The notes under the pieces were generated by a model. That model had not been told where the DNA came from, did no database searches, and saw only the letters and a list, made by a program, of their open reading frames with translations. The position numbers and the translations under genes are program-made. DNA of 18,481 bases from JACOYH01 sp964469735 (GTDB lineage Bacteria > Patescibacteriota > Minisyncoccia > Minisyncoccales > MHMH01): positions 1 to 18,481 of the forward strand of contig CAYXYS010000006.1 in the NCBI GenBank assembly GCA_964469735.1, read 5' to 3'. How positions within the stretch are numbered: position 1 is the first letter of the stretch; every line of letters begins with the position of its first letter. Below are positions 14,227 through 18,481 of the stretch, one piece after another.

Positions 14227-15369
14227 CTAATTTTGGTGTTTTTTATAAAGGTCTTCAGCTGTCCAGGTCAAGGGTTTTTTCTTAAACTCTTTATCTAAAG
14301 CATACATTAATTTTGAGCGCTTTAAATAGAGATTTTTCTTTTTTCTGGGCCTGGCCTTATCCATGGCGTAAGAAAAAAGAATTGGAACAGCCAGGGTTGT
14401 ATCGGAATAAACAACCACCGTATTTTGCAGCTCATCGGGATTGATTTTTCCCCAAGACACAGCTTCCGAAGGAGTGGCTCCGGAAAGCCCTCCCCATTGG
14501 GGAGAATCCATTGTTATTTGGATAAAATAATCATGGCCGCCTTTTTCAACGCCTAAACATTCCCACAAAAACGGCTGCGTCTGGAGATAGAAATTCTTCG
14601 GGGACCCTCCGCCTAAAAGTATCACCCCGTTTTCCTCGGCATCCATAACTATGGCAGCTGTCTCTTTAACATCCAAATTCGGGTTGATGTGCAAATCTAT
14701 AGAACCGTCCCTTATCAATTCCTTATAAACGGACTTATTGAAAGTAGCTAAATCCATTCCGTAAGTGCTGTCTCCGGGAGAAGAAGTATAAACGGGAATA
14801 TTGTATTTTGCCGCTTGAGCCAAAATTGAAATTTCGGGATTTGGCGAATCCTGCAAAAGCTTTTTTCCTAAGTAATTATGAAATTCACTGGAGGAGATAG
14901 CGCCTTTCGGGGCCTTAGGGTCAAGCAAGACTTTCTGGGTCCATTTATCTGTGTTCAATAAAGTATCGGTGGTGAGGAACGTATCATATATCCTTACTAC
15001 TCCGTGCTTGTATAGAACGATATCGTCGACTTGCGGCGTTCCCTTCCTTAAGGGATAATTAAGGGCGAAATGAGTGTCGTGGTAAAGATTGGCGCCGGTG
15101 GCAATAATGAAATCCACAAACCCCTTTTCCATCATTGAAACAACCATCCCCGACATTCCAGCCGGCGTTAAAGCTCCGGCCATGGTCAAGCCGACGGTTA
15201 CGTTCTTTTTGGGGTTGAGCATTTTTTCAACATAAAGCCGGCAAGCCTCATTAAGTCTGGCTGAATTGTAGGATTGAAAGTAGTCTGCAACCAAATCTGT
15301 TACTTTTAATCCCTTCTTAAGTTTTCTGGCAGAAATCTTTCTGCCTGAAAAATAGGGATTGCGTGCCAT
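14227..15369 (-). CDS. Deoxyhypusine-synthase-like enzyme (possible homospermidine or other polyamine synthase)
   Basis: A 380-aa enzyme numbered from ATG 15369; the open frame extends to 15429 but would overlap the decarboxylase gene by 47 nt. The DHS catalytic lysine is kept in SEAVSWGKI (K308). NAD-site glycines are seen in LLGGGSPKN (251-259), and a GATPSEAVSWGK block matches eukaryotic DHS GARPDEAVSWGK. Other blocks differ: IIATGANLYHDTHFA (88-102) replaces the TTAGG-EEDL motif, and DSPQWGGLSGA replaces EFDGSDSGA. DHS moves an aminobutyl group from spermidine to eIF5A, which bacteria lack. Lying between genes for agmatine and putrescine formation, it more likely transfers aminobutyl to a small amine, as in homospermidine synthases that arose from DHS. 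No Shine-Dalgarno is evident; the gap to the upstream stop is 13 nt. Confidence 0.9.
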   Translation of the reverse strand: MARNPYFSGRKISARKLKKGLKVTDLVADYFQSYNSARLNEACRLYVEKMLNPKKNVTVGLTMAGALTPAGMSGMVVSMMEKGFVDFIIATGANLYHDTHFALNYPLRKGTPQVDDIVLYKHGVVRIYDTFLTTDTLLNTDKWTQKVLLDPKAPKGAISSSEFHNYLGKKLLQDSPNPEISILAQAAKYNIPVYTSSPGDSTYGMDLATFNKSVYKELIRDGSIDLHINPNLDVKETAAIVMDAEENGVILLGGGSPKNFYLQTQPFLWECLGVEKGGHDYFIQITMDSPQWGGLSGATPSEAVSWGKINPDELQNTVVVYSDTTLAVPILFSYAMDKARPRKKKNLYLKRSKLMYALDKEFKKKPLTWTAEDLYKKHQN

Positions 15370-15382
15370 GGTTTTGGATAAT

Positions 15383-15925
15383 TTAAGGAATAAATACGGC
15401 GGCGGCCACAACGGAAGTCCACTTGCCATTTTTGTCTCCCCTAGCGGTTTGAGTTACGTTAGTAGTGCGGACTATTTTTCCCGATAGCTTAAAAACCTGC
15501 CTTCTGGAGTCCCAAGCCTCGTCGGGATCAAACTTAATGCCGGAAGTTGAAGCAAGCATGGAAGCAGCCAGGTCTTCGGCATAATCGCCGGACTTCTCGT
15601 GGGTTTCACCGAAAGAATGATGCTCTGAAAGATATCCGTACTGCTTTTTTTCAGCCGGTATGGCGCAGCCGATGGAGGCCGAAGCGAGCCGGTTTGGTTC
15701 GTTAGTGGCGTTTCTGGCCATAACAACGAAAACGATTTCTCCCGCTTGAAGCATTCCCAAACCCTTGGCTACTGTAACCTTTTTACAGCCGGGCGGCAGA
15801 ATGCTGGAAACGGACACTAAGTTAAAGTGAGCTATGCCCGCATCCCTTAAGGCCAGCTCAAACGACCCTAAATAATCCTTGTGGACCCCCACGCCCTTGG
15901 TGAGGAAAAACTTTGTTGGTGTCAT
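15383..15925 (-). CDS. Pyruvoyl-dependent arginine decarboxylase
   Basis: Converts arginine to agmatine and CO2 using a self-generated pyruvoyl group. The 180-aa proenzyme has the cleavage motif NLVSVSSILPP (35-45); self-cleavage between S40 and S41 would make a small beta chain and an alpha chain starting with pyruvate. E101 in GYLSEHH matches the catalytic glutamate region. The start ATG overlaps the hpf stop (ATGA), so the two are translationally coupled, and the DHS-like gene follows 13 nt after the stop. It provides the first step of the arginine-agmatine-putrescine route, completed by the agmatinase two genes downstream. Confidence 0.95.
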   Translation of the reverse strand: MTPTKFFLTKGVGVHKDYLGSFELALRDAGIAHFNLVSVSSILPPGCKKVTVAKGLGMLQAGEIVFVVMARNATNEPNRLASASIGCAIPAEKKQYGYLSEHHSFGETHEKSGDYAEDLAASMLASTSGIKFDPDEAWDSRRQVFKLSGKIVRTTNVTQTARGDKNGKWTSVVAAAVFIP

Positions 15926-16359
15926 ATGCCTTCTTCTCTCGTTCTCGCTCCTTTGGGCCTTTTAAGTTTGGCTTTTGGGGAAAGACTAAGAGATTTTTTT
16001 ATTTTTCTTTGCCCTCTTCTTCTTTGGGCTATTGTTTTTTCTTTATATTCTTTTAATTGTCTTTGTGTTTCGTCTTTTACTTCAATAATGGCTACTCTCA
16101 AATCGATAGCTTCGGCTTCCGCCCTTATTTTTTTGCCCGGCAGAAATATCTGGCACTCGGCTCTGAAAAACGGGCCTTTGTTGTGGTGAAAAGTAGTCTT
16201 GCCGATTTCCATCCATCCGTTGACGGTAGTCTTCATGCCGCTGCTTTCTTTTTTCTCGACGAGGTTTACTAGTTTTTCCAGATCTCCAACTACCCTTTCG
16301 CAAAACGTCCTTAAGGGCTGATTCAGCGAAATGTTTTTTGTCTTAATGTCAATCTGCAT
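15922..16359 (-). CDS. hpf: Ribosome hibernation promoting factor (HPF/RaiA/YfiA, short form)
   Basis: A 145-aa ribosome-associated protein; family members bind the 30S decoding channel in starvation and block translation. The HPF core spans about 1-108: a beta-alpha-beta start MQIDIKTKNISL, then HHNKGPFFRAECQIFLPGKK (58-77), AEAEAIDLRVAII and the helix VKDETQRQLKEYKEK. A Lys/Arg-rich tail (109-143) follows instead of the long-form dimerisation domain. It is the first gene of the polyamine operon and overlaps the arginine decarboxylase by 4 nt. Its promoter appears to use a -35 box supplied by a repeat element. No clear Shine-Dalgarno is visible before ATG 16359. Confidence 0.9.
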   Translation of the reverse strand: MQIDIKTKNISLNQPLRTFCERVVGDLEKLVNLVEKKESSGMKTTVNGWMEIGKTTFHHNKGPFFRAECQIFLPGKKIRAEAEAIDLRVAIIEVKDETQRQLKEYKEKTIAQRRRGQRKIKKSLSLSPKAKLKRPKGARTREEGI

Positions 16360-16382
16360 TGGTAAAAATTTTACTTTAACTA

Positions 16383-16410
16383 ATTATTTCATTATGGGAT
16401 TTTTTGTCAA
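16383..16410 (-). promoter_or_regulatory. Promoter of the hpf-polyamine operon, -35 supplied by repeat copy A
   Basis: TTGACA at 16410-16405 lies inside the left terminus of the repeat. A 16-nt spacer leads to AATAAT (5 of 6) at 16388-16383, outside the repeat. The predicted start is about 16 nt before the hpf ATG. Confidence 0.6.
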
Positions 16411-16565
16411 CCACGTTTGTAATTTTGCTATAAAATTACTCGCGCAGTGCGTATACCGAATAGGTATATCCCTCATGGGGCGAAGCGCTGCGCCCAAAAA
16501 GGAGTGTGGCTGCTCGCCACTCGCGCTTCGCAATTACTTCAAACGCAAAATTACAACGTGGTCAA
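16404..16565. repeat. 162-bp structured repeat, copy A
   Basis: It shares the first 25 bases and the last 18 bases exactly with copy B at 16818-16979, in the same orientation and at the same total length. Ends are imperfect inverted repeats (CCACGTTTGTAATTTTGC against CCACGTTGTAATTTTGC, one bulge). Inside are the hairpins ATACC-GAATA-GGTAT and GTGGC-TGCTC-GCCAC, plus a 9-bp pairing of GCGAAGCGC with GCGCTTCGC. It lies between the terminator of the lysine-rich gene and hpf. Confidence 0.92.
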
Positions 16566-16576
16566 TAGAATTTTAT

Positions 16577-16606
16577 AAAAAACCGCGCCCATAAGCGCGG
16601 GCGCGG
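16577..16606 (-). terminator. Rho-independent terminator of the lysine-rich mini-gene
   Basis: On the minus strand CCGCGCCC pairs perfectly with GGGCGCGG (16606-16599 with 16590-16583) around an 8-nt loop, followed directly by six T. It lies about 18 nt after the mini-gene stop. Confidence 0.9.
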
Positions 16607-16624
16607 TAAAATTATTTTTTATTC

Positions 16625-16723
16625 CTACCTTTTCCTTCTTTTCTTGGCTTTCTTCTTGGGTTTAGCTTTCTTTTTTGGCTTGGCTTTCTTAGCAACTTTC
16701 TTTTTTGCTTTTTTCTTAGCCAT
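16625..16723 (-). CDS. Lysine-rich mini-protein, 32 aa (histone-H1-tail-like)
   Basis: ATG 16723 to TAG 16625. The protein is MAKKKAKKKVAKKAKPKKKA followed by KPKKKAKKRRKR, almost only Lys, Ala, Pro and Arg, with AKPKKK repeated. The composition resembles the tails of histone H1-like and Hc1-type proteins and of some ribosomal proteins, so nucleic-acid binding or ribosome association is inferred. Gene status is supported by a strong promoter (16796-16824), a dedicated terminator and a single clean frame. A low-complexity A-rich stretch is the alternative, but a perfect terminator at the right distance argues for expression. A 72-nt leader contains an 8-bp inverted repeat. No strong Shine-Dalgarno is visible. 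Direct repeat copies A and B flank the gene. Confidence 0.75.
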   Translation of the reverse strand: MAKKKAKKKVAKKAKPKKKAKPKKKAKKRRKR

Positions 16724-16749
16724 TTTTTTGAAAAATTTTTAGTAAGGGG

Positions 16750-16773
16750 ACAAATAGTCGACCAGCTATTTGT
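16750..16773. promoter_or_regulatory. Inverted repeat in the leader of the lysine-rich gene
   Basis: ACAAATAG (16750-16757) and CTATTTGT (16766-16773) are exact reverse complements around an 8-nt spacer. Downstream of the promoter and 26 nt before the ATG, it could be an operator or an RNA hairpin controlling translation. No T-run follows, so a terminator is unlikely. Confidence 0.5.
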
Positions 16774-16795
16774 AAAATATTAAAACTCTTAATTA

Positions 16796-16824
16796 ATTAT
16801 CCTACTATCAAGAATTGTTGTCAA
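16796..16824 (-). promoter_or_regulatory. Promoter of the lysine-rich gene, -35 supplied by repeat copy B
   Basis: TTGACA (16824-16819) inside the repeat terminus, a 17-nt spacer, then GATAAT (5 of 6) at 16801-16796 in unique sequence. It has the same organisation as the hpf promoter at copy A. Confidence 0.7.
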
Positions 16825-16979
16825 CCACGTTTGTAATTTTGCGAATGAATTTCTTTGCGCAGTGCGTGCACCGAATAGGTGCTTCCCTATTGGGCGAAGC
16901 GCTGCGCCCAGAAAGGAGTGCGGCTGTTCGCCACTCGCGCTTCGCGAGTATTTTTATCGCTAAATTACAACGTGGTCAA
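16818..16979. repeat. 162-bp structured repeat, copy B
   Basis: Direct repeat of copy A. The hairpin ATACC-GAATA-GGTAT of copy A is GCACC-GAATA-GGTGC here: two base pairs changed on both sides with the loop unchanged. The 9-bp GCGAAGCGC/GCGCTTCGC pairing is retained. Its right end forms the final codons and the TAG stop of murB; its left end supplies the -35 box of the lysine-rich gene. Confidence 0.92.
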
Positions 16980-17895
16980 GAATTTTTATCTCTTCTTGCA
17001 GTTTCAATCCGTATTTTTCTTCAATTTTTTTCTTTACAAAAGAAATTAATTCCAAAACGTCTCCCGCCGAAGCGCCATTGAGGTTAACAATGAAGTTCGG
17101 GTGGACCGGAGACACTTGGGCTGAACCGATTTTCTCTCCTTTCAGCCCGCAAGAGTGTATTAAAAAAGCTGTGGGAAGAATTCCGTTTTTAACCGATTCT
17201 TTTGTTTCGGGAAATTTTTCAAAAAAATCTGCGGGAAGATCGTCAACGGAAATATTTTTAAAACAGCTGCCCGCCGACGGCTCCTTTGGATGTTTTTCTC
17301 TGCGATACTGAAGGTTGGCTTCTATTTTTTGAAGAATATCGTCGCCGCTTCCCTCTTCCAGTTTCAAAGCTGCAGAAAGAATAACGAGACTGGAATTGTT
17401 TTTAAAAATACTGCTGCGGTAATCGAATCGGCATTCCTCTCTCGTCATATCAATTATTTTTCCGGCTTTGATGTCATAGACCTCCACCCTCTCAACCAAG
17501 TCGGCCATCTCTCCGTTAAAAGCTCCGGCGTTTCCGGCAACGGCTCCTCCAACGGTTCCGGGTATTCCAGCCGCCCATTCCATTCCGGAAAGATTTTTTT
17601 CAAAACTTTTTTTTACTAATGAGCTTAGCAAAACCCCGGCTCCAACCAGAACGTTTTCTCCTTCTATTTCTATTTCGGCGTTCTGGACTTTAATAGCCAC
17701 TCCGCCATAACCTTTGTCTGAAATCAGCAAATTGCTGCCGCCACCGATAATCAGAGGAGTAACGCCTTTTTCTTTGGCAAAATTAAGAGCTTCAATCAGC
17801 TCCTCCTTGCTTCGGGCAGCCAAAAAGTAATTGGCCGGGCCTCCAATCTGAAAAGTAGTGTGTTTTTTTAACGGAACGTTTCTCTGGACTTCCAT
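16960..17895 (-). CDS. murB: UDP-N-acetylenolpyruvoylglucosamine reductase
   Basis: FAD/NADPH enzyme making UDP-MurNAc for peptidoglycan; 311 aa. FAD-binding motifs are TTFQIGGPANYF (13-24), IIGGGSNLLISD (49-60) and GIPGTVGGAVAGNAGAFNGE (110-129). YRREKHP (197-203) and PSAGSCFKN (206-214, with S210 the likely proton donor) match the type II MurB active site, where FKN is usually followed by Pro but here by Ile. EEIKIL (301-306) carries the C-terminal catalytic Glu, after which DHVVI and the stop codon are encoded by the repeat element. The gene stands alone behind a structured leader of about 150 nt with its own promoter. Cell-wall synthesis fits the peptidoglycan-binding gene upstream. Confidence 0.96.
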   Translation of the reverse strand: MEVQRNVPLKKHTTFQIGGPANYFLAARSKEELIEALNFAKEKGVTPLIIGGGSNLLISDKGYGGVAIKVQNAEIEIEGENVLVGAGVLLSSLVKKSFEKNLSGMEWAAGIPGTVGGAVAGNAGAFNGEMADLVERVEVYDIKAGKIIDMTREECRFDYRSSIFKNNSSLVILSAALKLEEGSGDDILQKIEANLQYRREKHPKEPSAGSCFKNISVDDLPADFFEKFPETKESVKNGILPTAFLIHSCGLKGEKIGSAQVSPVHPNFIVNLNGASAGDVLELISFVKKKIEEKYGLKLQEEIKILDHVVI

Positions 17896-17903
17896 GGATA
17901 TTT

Positions 17904-17962
17904 AAAAAAATGGGCGGGAGATAGACTCCAATTCTAAGAATTTAGCGAGTTCTCCCGGCCCA
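17904..17962 (-). terminator. Hairpin plus T-run directly before the murB start (attenuator-like)
   Basis: On the minus strand TGGGCCGGGAGA (17962-17951) pairs with TCTCCCGCCCA (17921-17911) with one bulge. The interior folds further through ACTC/GAGT and AATTC-TTA-GAATT. Seven T follow at 17910-17904, only 8 nt before the murB ATG. In this place it would act as a conditional terminator or a translational control hairpin. Confidence 0.6.
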
Positions 17963-17985
17963 AATATATATTAGCAAAGAATGAG

Positions 17986-18019
17986 AAAAAAACAACGGGC
18001 CTCGCTCGAGGGAGGTCCG
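17986..18019 (-). terminator. First hairpin plus T-run in the murB leader
   Basis: On the minus strand CGG-A-CCTC and GAGG-C-CCG (within 18019-17996) pair with one internal mismatch around an 8-nt loop. TTG and then seven T (17992-17986) follow. It lies about 25 nt downstream of the predicted murB transcription start; it could end the upstream gene's transcripts or produce a short leader RNA. Confidence 0.5.
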
Positions 18020-18051
18020 CTGTCGAATTGGAGCTTATGCTCGCTGTCTGT

Positions 18052-18080
18052 ATATTATCAAATAAAAAAGCTTCTGTCAA
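18052..18080 (-). promoter_or_regulatory. Promoter upstream of the murB leader
   Basis: Perfect TTGACA at 18080-18075, a 17-nt spacer, then TAATAT (4 of 6) at 18057-18052. It begins 12 nt after the stop of the upstream gene and predicts a 5' leader of about 150 nt for murB. Confidence 0.55.
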
Positions 18081-18091
18081 GAACTAAGAAG

Positions 18092-18481
18092 TTATCGGCT
18101 TAATAGCTCCTCAATTTTAGCTCTGGTAGTCGAACCAACAAAGCCAGTTCCCTGAGTCAGCCCCCATGGAGCCAGAATTTCACCGGCGTACTTCTCCTGA
18201 AATCTGATTACCGCCTGCTCCGTTAAGATGTAAAAGTTTCCGGTGACCAGCCCTTCGGGATATATGTCTTTGCCTCTGGATTTTAGAAATTCCTGAAGGC
18301 ATCTCACTTGCTCGTTGTCGTCCATTCCAAAGTAGAGGTCTTGATTAATGGTACATTCCCCGGAACTTCCTTGCAAGGAGGCAAGAAATTCTTCCAGCTG
18401 GCCGGCAATCTGATTCTTTTCGCTGCTGCTCATTTCAGAAAGGGGCTTGGGAAGGGAAATGATATCGGGGATGGTTGGCTC
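18092..18481 (-). CDS. Peptidoglycan-binding domain protein, C-terminal part (partial)
   Basis: The frame has an ATG at 18433, but it is open without a stop to the window edge and reads EPTIPDIISLPKPLSE just before that Met. The gene therefore probably starts outside the window. A Ser/Gln-rich linker (KNQIAGQLEEFLASLQG) is followed by a peptidoglycan-binding-1-like domain: INQDLYFGMDDNEQVRCLQE, FLKSRGKDIYPEGLVTGNF, then LTEQAVIRFQEKYAGEI and GFVGSTTRAKIEELLSR at the end. This version of the domain, with CLQEFL and TGNFxxLT, is common at the C-termini of Parcubacteria surface proteins. It presumably anchors a secreted protein to the wall; the N-terminal domains are unseen. Confidence 0.85.
   Translation of the reverse strand, partial: EPTIPDIISLPKPLSEMSSSEKNQIAGQLEEFLASLQGSSGECTINQDLYFGMDDNEQVRCLQEFLKSRGKDIYPEGLVTGNFYILTEQAVIRFQEKYAGEILAPWGLTQGTGFVGSTTRAKIEELLSR

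Noticed and set aside
15370..15429. Upstream ATG giving the DHS-like protein 20 extra residues
   Set aside because: It would overlap the arginine decarboxylase gene by 47 nt, and the extra residues look unlike the family; ATG 15369 gives a normal N-terminus.
16331..17081. Two plus-strand reading frames crossing the 162-bp repeats that share an AQCVxRIGxSLxG peptide
   Set aside because: The similarity comes from the repeat DNA itself, and the frames diverge after an indel. The frames also run antisense into hpf or murB, so they are not genes.
17880..18060. tRNA, tmRNA or other known RNA gene in the murB leader
   Set aside because: No acceptor stem, TTC-loop or known riboswitch core could be recognised; it is treated as an unclassified structured leader.
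1..18481. CRISPR array, rRNA, tRNA, transposase or prophage genes
   Set aside because: None was seen on either strand. The repeats found are too few, are not regularly spaced as in CRISPR, and encode no transposase.

Overview
The window looks like a chromosomal fragment of a Candidate Phyla Radiation (Patescibacteria) bacterium, most likely of the Parcubacteria/Paceibacteria group. This is inferred from the gene families, not from a database search. Pointers are a CxxC-x17-CxxC zinc ribbon on a conjugation-type ATPase, a peptidoglycan-binding domain of the Parcubacteria type, a shortened phosphoglycerate kinase, a sigma-region-4/HARE-HTH fusion, and tightly packed minus-strand operons. TGA is used as an ordinary stop (secF, hpf and the 42-aa gene), so genetic code 25 is not in use. 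A 100-N run inside secA marks a scaffold join.

Layout, in minus-strand transcription order from the right edge: a partial peptidoglycan-binding protein (18092-18481); a roughly 150-nt structured leader and murB (16960-17895); a 32-aa lysine-rich mini-gene flanked by two direct copies of a 162-bp hairpin repeat; and a six-gene operon (12441-16359) of hpf, pyruvoyl arginine decarboxylase, a deoxyhypusine-synthase-like enzyme, agmatinase, an ECF S component and a DUF1893 protein. Next comes the only plus-strand gene, a 42-aa ORF with a perfect consensus promoter, strong Shine-Dalgarno and terminator. It diverges from a GNAT acetyltransferase and converges on the DUF1893 gene. Then follow secA, secD, metK and secF, with metK overlapping secD and a roughly 195-bp hairpin element separating metK from secF. 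The last block (1-5265) is a sigma4-HARE regulator, a membrane protein, a VirD4/HerA-like ATPase, pgk and the start of a DHH/RecJ-like gene, spaced like one operon.

How the genes may work together: arginine decarboxylase plus agmatinase make putrescine, which the DHS-like enzyme could convert to a longer polyamine. The genes are translationally coupled to a ribosome hibernation factor, suggesting co-control of polyamines and ribosome state. The Sec genes form an export block; the ATPase and membrane protein form a two-part machine of unknown substrate.

The most unusual material is repetitive. Two copies of a structured 162-bp element show compensatory base changes, each supplies a TTGACA -35 box to the gene next to it, and one also supplies the stop codon of murB. 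An unrelated large hairpin fills the metK-secF gap. Three small repeats are inserted in frame inside the ATPase gene and secA.
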